14,302 nt of DNA from assembly GCA_041748615.1 (NCBI GenBank), contig JBGTCY010000267.1:1-14302 (forward strand). The letters are read 5' to 3'. Under the pieces are notes generated by a model. That model searched no databases and was not told where the DNA came from. It was given only the letters and a program-made list of their open reading frames with translations. This document shows, piece by piece, positions 1-6,061 of this stretch (position 1 is the first letter of the stretch; each line of letters starts with the position of its first letter). This DNA is from JBGTCY01 sp041748615. GTDB lineage: Bacteria > Bacteroidota > Bacteroidia > Chitinophagales > CAIOSU01. The translations under genes were made by a program, and so were the position numbers.

Positions 1-1
1 T

Positions 2-142
2 ATTTTCAGCAAGGAATACGGACTGAACAATCAGTTTGAGATAAAAGAAGCAATTGATTTAAGCGGTTATTCAAAAGGAATATATTTCATTCAATTACAA
101 GGAGCAAAGGGTTCAATTAATAGAAAATTGATGTTGAAATAG
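2..142 (+). CDS. C-terminal end of a secreted protein with a type IX (Por) secretion sorting domain (partial)
   Basis: Only the last 46 codons are in the window; the gene starts upstream of base 1. The frame reads through IFSKEYGLNNQFEIKEAIDL, then a SGYSKGIYFIQLQ segment, and ends NRKLMLK at a TAG stop. This is the pattern of the type A T9SS C-terminal sorting domain: a hydrophobic-polar beta-strand stretch with a conserved G-(I/V)-Y-(F/L), then a short basic-hydrophobic end. In this family the domain directs export across the outer membrane and is then removed or used for anchoring. The function of the mature protein cannot be judged because its body is missing. A strong hairpin follows 22 bases after the stop. 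Confidence 0.85.
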   Translation: MFSKEYGLNNQFEIKEAIDLSGYSKGIYFIQLQGAKGSINRKLMLK

Positions 143-163
143 AAAAAATTCAACTTCATTTAT

Positions 164-204
164 AAAACAGGGGGTTACGATGTATCATCGTAACCCCCTG
201 TTTT
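164..204 (+). terminator. Perfect 18-bp-arm hairpin, probable terminator of the T9SS cargo gene
   Basis: Bases 164-181 (AAAACAGGGGGTTACGAT) are the exact reverse complement of 187-204, with a 5-base loop. The A-run on the left pairs with a TTTT tail on the right, so the structure can work as an intrinsic terminator in both directions. It lies 22 bases after the stop of the plus-strand partial gene and downstream of the minus-strand genes, a suitable place for a shared bidirectional terminator. Confidence 0.85.
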
Positions 205-270
205 GTATGAGGCATCTTCCTCCTTAAAGATATCTACCCAAATCATTAACACGCTTGCAGACGATTACGA

Positions 271-509
271 TTATGCATTAGACCTTTTTATGGCAGGCTT
301 AGCCTTTTGCGTTGCCTTCACCTCAAGCGTTTCAAGCTTTTTTAAAAGTGTCTGAAACTCCTTGGCGGATGTCGTTCACTGCTTTTTTCACTTCGGGTTC
401 ATACACCTTGCTTTTTTTACCAGTACATTAAAGGTTTGGTGAAGTTTTTCATTTGTTTCTTCCGCAAGCCCTAAGCCCGGATGCGTTTGATTTTTTTTGA
501 AGTTGCCAT
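271..509 (-). pseudogene. Frameshifted remnant of a small, lysine-rich, possibly phasin-like protein
   Basis: No single frame is open, but the coding-like pieces join end to end on the minus strand. ATG at 509 gives MATSKKIKRIRA and hits a TAG at 473. The next frame gives GLGLAEETNEKLHQTFNVLV and stops at 390-388. The third gives KVYEPEVKKAVNDI and stops at 334-332. The last gives EFQTLLKKLETLEVKATQKA and runs to TAA at 273-271. Joined, they make about 80 residues: a basic start, an amphipathic helical middle and a Lys/Ala-rich tail. That composition recalls small phasin-family (polyhydroxyalkanoate granule-associated) proteins, but the assignment is weak. One break is at a run of seven A/T bases (412-418), so sequencing error is possible, but at least three breaks favour true decay. 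Confidence 0.4.
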
Positions 510-535
510 AAAATGAAGTTTTTAAATATTGAATA

Positions 536-1048
536 TTATATCATAAACAAAGCGATAACCGCATACTTGACTGCCAGCCCGATAATACTGTAAACCAGTA
601 CATCTATGAGCGGATATTTTAACATGCCTGCAGCCAGCACGAGAATCGGGGAGGACAGTGGCAAGACATTGAAAATAAACACGGTGACGTTTCCATATTT
701 CAGGATATGAAGTTTGGCTCGCTCGTAGCGTTCCCTCCGAACAAAGTTTTCAATCACATGAGTGCTGATCGCTTTTCCGATGTAATAATCTATCAACTGA
801 GCCGCCACAGCAGTAATGAGTGCAAGGCCTATCATGATGAACAGGTTGTAACCCGCTGACATATAATAGATGAAAGCAGCCTCAACGGGCATCAGGAGAA
901 AAAACAGGTAACCTGCAAAGTGAAGGATGGCAAATGAAAGCAGATCGGGTGTGCGCTTCAGATACAGATCTTTGCCAATAGTCAGCGACACAAGAATGGT
1001 AGATATAATGATGATTAGTAAAACGATAAAAAATTTTTTCCCGGTCAC
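536..1048 (-). CDS. Small polytopic membrane protein, probable DedA/VTT (SNARE-associated) family
   Basis: This is a 170-residue, strongly hydrophobic protein. It starts with GTG at 1048, since an in-frame TAA lies directly upstream and no ATG is near the start. Membrane segments are visible at roughly residues 5-24, 37-55, 57-95 (re-entrant or double) and 125-170. The order of features fits the VTT domain: an early loop, then a polar segment DYYIGKAIS, a basic linker RRERYERAK, then NVLPLSSPILVLAAG followed by a final hydrophobic stretch. DedA-type proteins are thought to move or flip lipids or sustain membrane homeostasis; the substrate here is unknown. It is shorter than classical DedA proteins (about 200 residues or more). 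It faces away from the phosphatidyltransferase gene across a 368-base gap, so the two may share a membrane-lipid theme but not a transcript. Confidence 0.6.
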   Translation of the reverse strand: MTGKKFFIVLLIIIISTILVSLTIGKDLYLKRTPDLLSFAILHFAGYLFFLLMPVEAAFIYYMSAGYNLFIMIGLALITAVAAQLIDYYIGKAISTHVIENFVRRERYERAKLHILKYGNVTVFIFNVLPLSSPILVLAAGMLKYPLIDVLVYSIIGLAVKYAVIALFMI

Positions 1049-1340
1049 TTAATGACAGACATTTATTAAAAAGTTTGTGAAATATCAATAATGTGTTTTA
1101 TGTCCGAGCCGACCGACCTGCACATTCCTGCCGAAACAACGCTGTTTGTGATTGTAAATATCATCAATTTAAATGGCAGCACCTTCGACATGACGCTGCT
1201 GTCTGCTTTGCTTCATCTAATTGATATCCTGATGGCGTTTTATTTTTGTCACTTTCATCAATCACTTCCTAATCAAAAATTGATGCCTATTTACAATACA
1301 TGCACAATTCAAATGTACAGCAATCACCAGCATCTTTTAA
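1049..1340. other. Intergenic region with no recognisable gene
   Basis: The gap between the DedA-like gene and the promoter of the phosphatidyltransferase holds no RNA gene, repeat or convincing coding sequence that I can recognise. Short open frames on both strands (for example 1091-1384 plus and 1066-1191 minus) translate to compositions with no recognisable domain. The promoter of the minus-strand membrane protein should lie here, but I found no clear -7 box for it. Confidence 0.5.
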
Positions 1341-1383
1341 TGATGAAAGTCACATTAAGTAAAGAAATGGTAGTGGAATTTTG
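1341..1383 (+). promoter_or_regulatory. Crp/Fnr-like operator plus -7 box upstream of the phosphatidyltransferase
   Basis: TGATGAAAGTCA at 1341-1352 fits TGAY-N4-RTCA, the half-site arrangement of Fnr-type regulators. Exactly 24 nt after its end, at 1376-1383, lies GAATTTTG, one mismatch from the Bacteroidota -7 box TAnnTTTG. The operator centre is then about 41-42 bases upstream of the expected transcription start (around 1388), the usual position for class II activation. The same layout occurs at 2188-2230 and 10775-10817. There is no good -33 TTTG/TTG element, as expected for an activator-dependent promoter. Confidence 0.55.
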
Positions 1384-1416
1384 AGCTGTAAAAACCTCTT
1401 CAAGATAAACATCAGT

Positions 1417-1971
1417 TTGAAGATAGTAACCCTTATCACGCTTTACAGGATTATAACCGCCCCGTTGCTGTTGTACCTTGTGATTGCAGGTCATTTTAAT
1501 CTCTTCAAGTGGCTGCTCGTTGCGAGCTTTTTGACAGACGCTGTTGACGGTTTCATTGCGAGGAGATTTAAAGCCGTAAGCGTAATGGGTGCGCGGCTTG
1601 ATTCCATCGGTGACGACCTCACATTTGCCGTTGCGGTAATCGGGCTTGCGGTTACGCGCAGCGAATTTCTTCGTGAGCAGTGGATTATCATTGCCGTGCT
1701 GCTGGCGCTTTTCTTCATCCAGCTTTTCTTGGCGATTATCAAGTACGGTAAGATGAGCAGTTTTCACACGTATCTTGCCAAGATTGCCGCCATCCTGCAG
1801 GCATTGTTTCTGATATCATCATTCTTTTTTGAAAGTATTTCTTACCCGTTGTTCTATATTGCCTGTGTCGTCACCGCTATTGAACTGGCAGAAGAAATTA
1901 TCCTGGTGCTGATCATCCCCAAATGGCAAACGGACGTGAAGGGAATGTTTTGGGTATTCCAAAGAAAGTAG
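1417..1971 (+). CDS. CDP-alcohol phosphatidyltransferase family protein
   Basis: An integral membrane enzyme that would join a CDP-activated lipid (usually CDP-diacylglycerol) to an alcohol such as glycerol-3-phosphate, inositol phosphate or serine. The family signature D-x2-DG-x2-AR-x8-G-x3-D-x3-D is complete: D41, D44, G45, A48, R49, G58, D62 and D66, counted from the TTG at 1417. About six hydrophobic segments follow the usual pattern. No ATG lies upstream of the motif, so the start must be a rare codon. The frame is open from 1363 and TTG codons at 1381 and 1417 are both possible. I chose 1417 because the predicted transcription start (about 1388) lies after 1381 and because family members begin close to the TLxR segment. 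It resembles PgsA-like enzymes, but the alcohol substrate cannot be told from sequence. Confidence 0.82.
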   Translation: MKIVTLITLYRIITAPLLLYLVIAGHFNLFKWLLVASFLTDAVDGFIARRFKAVSVMGARLDSIGDDLTFAVAVIGLAVTRSEFLREQWIIIAVLLALFFIQLFLAIIKYGKMSSFHTYLAKIAAILQALFLISSFFFESISYPLFYIACVVTAIELAEEIILVLIIPKWQTDVKGMFWVFQRK

Positions 1972-2184
1972 CTGCCGATTAGCAGATAATAATTTCTCAG
2001 CATAATTCTTTTTCGAACGGCACACTCATTAATTTAAGCCCCTGATTTAAATCGTTAAATCGAAGCGAAGCTGAATGACTGGTATTATGTGCGCAATTTT
2101 GAAAATCCTTAAAAGCCAAAGAAAATTGCACCAGCCACCGTGCGTAAGCAAAGACTTGCGCGATATTAAAGGATATGCTCCTGA

Positions 2185-2230
2185 TAATGACATAGGTCAT
2201 TAATTATCGTTTCTGCTTTTTTTAATTTTC
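2185..2230 (+). promoter_or_regulatory. Crp/Fnr-like palindromic operator plus -7 box of the pyruvate dehydrogenase operon
   Basis: TAATGACATAGGTCATTA at 2185-2202 is a perfect inverted repeat with 7-bp arms and a 4-bp spacer; its core TGACATAGGTCA is 2188-2199. A -7-type box TAATTTTC (one mismatch from TAnnTTTG) starts at 2223, exactly 24 nt after the core. The expected transcription start near 2235 would leave only a few bases before the ATG at 2239, so the mRNA may be almost leaderless. This is the most symmetric of the four sites of this kind in the window. Confidence 0.65.
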
Positions 2231-2238
2231 ACGGGATT

Positions 2239-3237
2239 ATGAACGAAACAGTAAACATCTCAACGCCCAAAAATATTTCCCTTGAGCAAGGATTACAACT
2301 GCTCTACCAAATGTTGCTTATCAGGTGGTTTGAGGATAAATCGGCAGAGCAATATACCAAAACAAAGATTCGGGGCTTTCTGCATTTATATAATGGCGAA
2401 GAAGCGGTGGCGGTGGGTGTGATGCAGGCATTGACCCGGGAGGATAACGTGTTGTGCTCTTACCGCGAACACGGACAAGCGCTTGCCCGCGGGGTTGACC
2501 CGGCTGCTGTGATGGCGGAGATGTACGGCAAGCAGGAAGGTTGCAGCGGAGGACGCGGTGGTTCCATGCACCTGTTTGATGCTAAAACAAAATTTTATGG
2601 CGGCAATGCGATTGTTGCCGGTCACCTGCCAATGGCGCTGGGCATGGCGCTCGCCTCCAAAAAACAAAAGAAAAATAATATCACGTGCTGCTTCTTCGGT
2701 GAAGGCGCTGCGGCTGAAGGCGAGTTTCACGAAACCATGAACCTTGCCGCGCTGTGGCAGGTGCCGCTGCTGCTGGTATGTGAAAATAATTTTTACGCAA
2801 TGGGTACTGCCATCCGCTACTCGCATTCCGAGCTGCAATTGGAGCTAAAGGGTCCTGCCTATGGAATAGAAACCGTTACGGTGGATGGCATGGATTTGCT
2901 TGCAATGATGGATGCAGCGAACAAGGCGGCAGAAAAAGTAAGAACTACGGGTAAGCCTTTCTTTCTTGTATGCAACACCTATCGCTTCCGTGCCCACTCG
3001 ATGTTTGACGCAGAACTGTATCGGGAAAAAAGCGAAGTGGAAGAATGGAAAAAGCGCGACCCGATTCCAAAATTTCAGAAATATCTTATGGATGAAAAGT
3101 TGATTACGGAAAATGACGTGATAGAAATCGAAAAGAAAGTGGAAGCGGAAATACAGCGGGCGGTTGATTTTGCGGAATCCGGAACATGGGAGCCGGTGGA
3201 ACGGTTGATGAAATTCGTTTATAGCGAAAAATCATGA
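2239..3237 (+). CDS. pdhA: Pyruvate dehydrogenase E1 component, alpha subunit
   Basis: The alpha half of the thiamine-diphosphate-dependent E1 enzyme, which decarboxylates pyruvate and passes the acetyl group to lipoyl-E2 in the cytosolic complex. The 332-residue length fits the family. Visible features are the HLYNGEEAVAVG segment near residues 49-60, the GGRGGSMHLFD loop at 104-114, the ThDP/Mg motif from GEG (154-156) to NN (183-184) with FHETMNLAALW between, and the loop YRFRAHSMFDAELYR at 248-262 with the catalytic-loop His253. The usual GDG is GEG here, a conservative acidic swap. An acetoin or branched-chain 2-oxoacid role is possible, but pairing with an acetyl-CoA synthetase favours acetyl chemistry. 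It is the first gene of a six-gene operon, overlaps the cupin gene by ATGA, and follows a likely Crp/Fnr-type promoter. Confidence 0.92.
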   Translation: MNETVNISTPKNISLEQGLQLLYQMLLIRWFEDKSAEQYTKTKIRGFLHLYNGEEAVAVGVMQALTREDNVLCSYREHGQALARGVDPAAVMAEMYGKQEGCSGGRGGSMHLFDAKTKFYGGNAIVAGHLPMALGMALASKKQKKNNITCCFFGEGAAAEGEFHETMNLAALWQVPLLLVCENNFYAMGTAIRYSHSELQLELKGPAYGIETVTVDGMDLLAMMDAANKAAEKVRTTGKPFFLVCNTYRFRAHSMFDAELYREKSEVEEWKKRDPIPKFQKYLMDEKLITENDVIEIEKKVEAEIQRAVDFAESGTWEPVERLMKFVYSEKS

Positions 3238-3554
3238 GTGAAATCGAAAAATCAAAAGTCCTTTCATTGGTTGACAGCATTGCCTATGCTTCAGGCGCAG
3301 TAGTGAGCAAGACCCTCCTGAAAAAACCGAATGGAAACATCACGCTGTTTTCATTTGATAAAGGAGAAGGTTTGACAGAACATACTGCTCCGTTTGATGC
3401 GCTGGTGCAGATTTTAGACGGCAAAGCGGAAATCACCGTGGGTGGAAATCCGAATTCATTGAATGCGGGAGAAGGTATCATCCTGCCTGCAAATGTTCCT
3501 CACGCGCTTAAAGCAGTGGAAAGATTCAAGATGATTTTAACAATGATAAAATAA
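3234..3554 (+). CDS. Small cupin-domain protein inside the pyruvate dehydrogenase operon
   Basis: A 106-residue single-domain cupin. The first cupin motif is seen around residues 43-65 (FDKGEGLTEHTAPFDALVQI, then LDGKAEI) and the second around 77-92 (GEGIILPANVPHAL). Only one clear His is present in motif 1 where metal-binding cupins usually have two, followed by a His in PHAL, so metal binding may be weak or altered. Its start overlaps the stop of pdhA by ATGA, so translation is likely coupled. No enzymatic role can be assigned. A position between the two E1 subunits suggests a sensing or accessory role in the complex or its regulation, but that is only inference. Confidence 0.8.
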   Translation: MSEIEKSKVLSLVDSIAYASGAVVSKTLLKKPNGNITLFSFDKGEGLTEHTAPFDALVQILDGKAEITVGGNPNSLNAGEGIILPANVPHALKAVERFKMILTMIK

Positions 3555-3557
3555 ATC

Positions 3558-3590
3558 ACAGATACCATCCCTTCAAGGGATGGTATCTGT
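3558..3590 (+). terminator. Perfect intra-operon hairpin between the cupin and E1 beta genes (possible attenuator)
   Basis: Bases 3558-3573 (ACAGATACCATCCCTT) pair perfectly with 3575-3590 around a single central base, giving a very stable stem. It fills almost the whole 44-base gap between the cupin stop and the pdhB ATG. The tail TTTCT is a poor U-run, so termination may be partial. It could instead act as an mRNA processing or stability element that sets the ratio of E1 alpha to the downstream genes. Confidence 0.7.
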
Positions 3591-3598
3591 TTCTAAAA

Positions 3599-4588
3599 AT
3601 GAACAACAGCACTATTAAACTCACCTACCGTGAAGCCCTCAAGCAGGCTATCCGTGAGGCATTGCAAAAAGACGAGCGCGTTTTCATGATGGGTGAAGAC
3701 GTGGGTCGCTATGGTGGAGCGTTTGCCGTGAGCAAAGGTTTGTTGCAGGAGTTTGGCGAAGAACGCATCATGGATACGCCTCTCTCGGAGTCGGGCTTCG
3801 TGGGTGCGGGCATAGGCGCTGCGTTGGCGGGAATGAAACCCATTGTCGAAATCATGACCGTGAATTTCAGCCTGCTCGCGATGGACCAGATTGTGAATAA
3901 TGCCGCCACGCTGCTGCACATGTCTGGCGGTCAGTTAAACGTGCCGCTGGTGATTCGCATGAGCTGCGGCATCGGGCGGCAACTCGCAGCGCAGCATTCC
4001 CACAGTTGGGAGCCGCTCTACGCGCACATTCCGGGATTGAAGGTGGTGTCGGCTGCCTCGCATGAGGACGCGCGCGGGATGCTGCTGACGGCATTGACGG
4101 AACCCGACCCCGTCATCATTTTTGAATACACTTCATTATTGAACCTCGAAGGTGAAATCCCCGCCAATGCGGGAGCGGTGGATATTTCAAAAGCGAAGGT
4201 GAGGCGCGAAGGAAAAGATATTTCAATCATCACGTATGGAACCGGTCTTTATAAATCGCTCGATGCAGCGAATGAGTTGGCAACTGCGGGAATTGATGCG
4301 GAAGTGATTGACCTGCGCTCGCTGCGACCGCTCGATGAGGAAACCGTTTTTACGTCCGTCTCAAAAACGCATCGCGCGTTGATTGTAGAAGATGCGTGGA
4401 AGTCGGTGAGCGTTTCCTCGGAAATTTCTGCGCGCATCATGGAGCATATTTTTTACGAATTAGACCAGCCCGTTCAGCGGCTGTGTGGATTGGAAGTGCC
4501 GATTCCTTATCCTGAACATCTCGAAACGGCTTCGCTTCCGCAAAAAGCTGAAATTGTTTCAGCAGTAAAAAAAATGATGCAGTCATGA
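3599..4588 (+). CDS. pdhB: Pyruvate dehydrogenase E1 component, beta subunit
   Basis: The beta half of E1, which with the alpha subunit forms the alpha2-beta2 decarboxylase and makes the docking contact with E2. The 329-residue length is typical. The transketolase-like pyrimidine-binding half shows MMGEDVGRYGGAF (30-42), DTPLSESGFVGAGIGAALAG (59-78) and GRQLAAQHSHSWEPLYAHIP (126-145) followed by GLKVV. The C-terminal transketolase half has the IITYGTGLY and EVIDLRSLRPLD segments and ends with VPIPYPEHLE. The ATG at 3599 gives the expected N-terminus directly after the hairpin. The stop overlaps the E2 start by ATGA, so translation of the two is probably coupled. Confidence 0.93.
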   Translation: MNNSTIKLTYREALKQAIREALQKDERVFMMGEDVGRYGGAFAVSKGLLQEFGEERIMDTPLSESGFVGAGIGAALAGMKPIVEIMTVNFSLLAMDQIVNNAATLLHMSGGQLNVPLVIRMSCGIGRQLAAQHSHSWEPLYAHIPGLKVVSAASHEDARGMLLTALTEPDPVIIFEYTSLLNLEGEIPANAGAVDISKAKVRREGKDISIITYGTGLYKSLDAANELATAGIDAEVIDLRSLRPLDEETVFTSVSKTHRALIVEDAWKSVSVSSEISARIMEHIFYELDQPVQRLCGLEVPIPYPEHLETASLPQKAEIVSAVKKMMQS

Positions 4589-5814
4589 GTGAATTCCTGA
4601 TGCCGAGTTTGGGAGCCGATATGGAAGCGGGTACGCTCACCGAATGGTACGTGAAGCCGGGCGATAAAGTGAAGCGCGGTGACGCCATTGCTGAAGTGGA
4701 AACGCAAAAGGGTTTGATTGATATTGAAGTGTATGAAGATGGCGTGATTGAAAAATTGGTGATGCAGGTGGGCGACAAAGTTCCGGTGGGAACCGTGCTT
4801 GCAATCATCAGCGGGGAAAAAGAGAAAGCAGGTGAAACTCCGAAAGCAGTTACCGAAAAACAAAAAGGGGAAATTCTTGCGGAGCAAAAAATAGCGGTTA
4901 GCGCTGCGCCTGCTAAAGATGTGAAACGAATAAAAGTTTCCCCGCTTGCGCGAAAGATAGCGGAGGAGTTGGGTGTGGATTTGAGTAAAGTAAAGGGAAC
5001 CGGAGATGGAGGCGTGATTCACCGTGAAGATGTAGAGAACGCAGCAAAATTGCAGAAGCAAAGCCCGGTAGTGGAAACGCCTCCCGTGAAAAAACCGGAA
5101 GCGGTTATTGCGGAAAAACTAATTGAAGAAGCGAAGACACCCGTCCCTGCAAGTGATAAGATGCGCATGGCAATCGCTGCCGCCATGAGCCGCTCCAACC
5201 GCGAGATACCGCATTATTACCTGGAGTCGCGTATTGATTTAAAGCTGGCGCTCGAATGGCTCGAAGCCGAAAATAAAAAGCGCAACATCAAGGAAAGAAT
5301 CCTTCAGCCTGCGTTGCTGCTGAAAGCCGTGGCAAAAGCGCTCACCGTAGTTCCGCAACTGAACGCCTACTGGCAGGACAACCAAATCCAGATTCAGGAA
5401 GCCATCAACATCGGATTCGCGATTTCTTTAAGGCAAGGCGGCTTGGTGATTCCGGCAATTTTGAACGCAGACATGAAAAGCCTTGACGAGATGATGAAAG
5501 ACATGCTCGACATCACCATTCGCGCACGCGAAAGCAAGCTGCGCAGCATCGAGTTGAGCAGCTCGACTATCACCGTTACCAATCTGGGCGAGCGTGGAGC
5601 CGAGAAAGTTTTCGGAGTGATTTATCCGCCACAGGTCGCCATCTTGGGTTTCGGAAAAGTAACGGAACAGCCGTGGGCAAGCAACGGCATGGTGGGCGTA
5701 CATCCCGTGGTTACCGCTACACTCGCTGCCGACCATCGTGCCACTGACGGGCACACCGGCTCCAAATTTTTGGAAGCGTTGAACAACTTCCTGCAAAAAC
5801 CTGAAACTTTATGA
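4585..5814 (+). CDS. pdhC: Dihydrolipoamide acetyltransferase, E2 component of pyruvate dehydrogenase
   Basis: The core acyltransferase that takes the acetyl group from E1 on a lipoyl arm and passes it to coenzyme A. The 409 residues hold one lipoyl domain at 1-78 (modified lysine K42 in ETQKGLIDIEVYEDG), a charged Lys/Glu linker, a peripheral-subunit-binding domain at about 116-153 (VSPLARKIAEELGV, GTGDGGVIHREDV), a second linker, and the catalytic domain from about 185 to the end. The active-site motif DHRATDG is complete (His384, Asp388). The lipoyl motif is ETQKG rather than the common ETDKA. Overlaps of ATGA bind it to pdhB upstream and to the acyl carrier protein downstream. No E3 (dihydrolipoamide dehydrogenase) gene is in the window, so E3 must come from elsewhere. 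Confidence 0.93.
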   Translation: MSEFLMPSLGADMEAGTLTEWYVKPGDKVKRGDAIAEVETQKGLIDIEVYEDGVIEKLVMQVGDKVPVGTVLAIISGEKEKAGETPKAVTEKQKGEILAEQKIAVSAAPAKDVKRIKVSPLARKIAEELGVDLSKVKGTGDGGVIHREDVENAAKLQKQSPVVETPPVKKPEAVIAEKLIEEAKTPVPASDKMRMAIAAAMSRSNREIPHYYLESRIDLKLALEWLEAENKKRNIKERILQPALLLKAVAKALTVVPQLNAYWQDNQIQIQEAINIGFAISLRQGGLVIPAILNADMKSLDEMMKDMLDITIRARESKLRSIELSSSTITVTNLGERGAEKVFGVIYPPQVAILGFGKVTEQPWASNGMVGVHPVVTATLAADHRATDGHTGSKFLEALNNFLQKPETL

Positions 5815-6059
5815 ATGATTCGGAAATCCGCAACATCGTGCTGAACCATCTGCATCAAATCGCTCCTGAAGCGAACCTTGATGCGCTTGACGAAACCACC
5901 GACCTGCGCCCGCAACTTGATATTGATTCGATGGATTTTTACCGTCTGCTGGTTGCCGTGAGCGAGGAGCTGCATGTGGATATTCCGGAGGAGGAATATT
6001 CGGGATTGGTGTCAATGCAAAAGCTGATTGATTTTTTAAAAGCAAAAATTACGGAGTAA
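5811..6059 (+). CDS. Acyl carrier protein, encoded in the pyruvate dehydrogenase operon
   Basis: An 82-residue acidic helical carrier protein. The 4'-phosphopantetheine attachment site is seen in LDIDSMDF, with Ser40 in the DSM motif, followed by the helix-rich RLLVAVSEELHVDIPEEEY and a terminal helix. Such proteins carry acyl groups as thioesters for fatty-acid, polyketide or cofactor pathways. It is clearly a paralogue rather than the main fatty-acid ACP, since its neighbours are not fab genes. It overlaps the E2 stop by ATGA and sits 2 bases before the acetyl-CoA synthetase, so it is made in step with both. A role as acceptor of acetyl groups from E2 or of an adenylate from the ligase is possible but unproven. 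Confidence 0.88.
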   Translation: MNDSEIRNIVLNHLHQIAPEANLDALDETTDLRPQLDIDSMDFYRLLVAVSEELHVDIPEEEYSGLVSMQKLIDFLKAKITE

Positions 6060-6061
6060 TC

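Noticed and set aside
1075..1088. TTGTGAAATATCAA as a possible Fnr-like site for the DedA-like gene
   Set aside because: The half-sites are not correctly spaced or symmetric, and there is no -7 box at the expected distance.
1066..1191. A 41-codon minus-strand frame upstream of the DedA-like gene
   Set aside because: Too short and without any recognisable family pattern; neighbouring frames do not extend it convincingly.
1249..1260. Minus-strand TGATGAAAGTGA, similar to the operator before the phosphatidyltransferase
   Set aside because: The second half-site is TGA instead of TCA and no -7-type box lies at the 24-nt spacing seen in the other sites.
1091..1384. A 97-codon plus-strand open frame before the phosphatidyltransferase
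   Set aside because: Its composition is irregular, it matches no domain I recognise, and it runs through the predicted operator and -7 box of the next gene.
1997..2200. A 67-codon minus-strand open frame upstream of pdhA
   Set aside because: No recognisable domain, and its start codon lies inside the symmetric operator; more likely chance in the promoter region.
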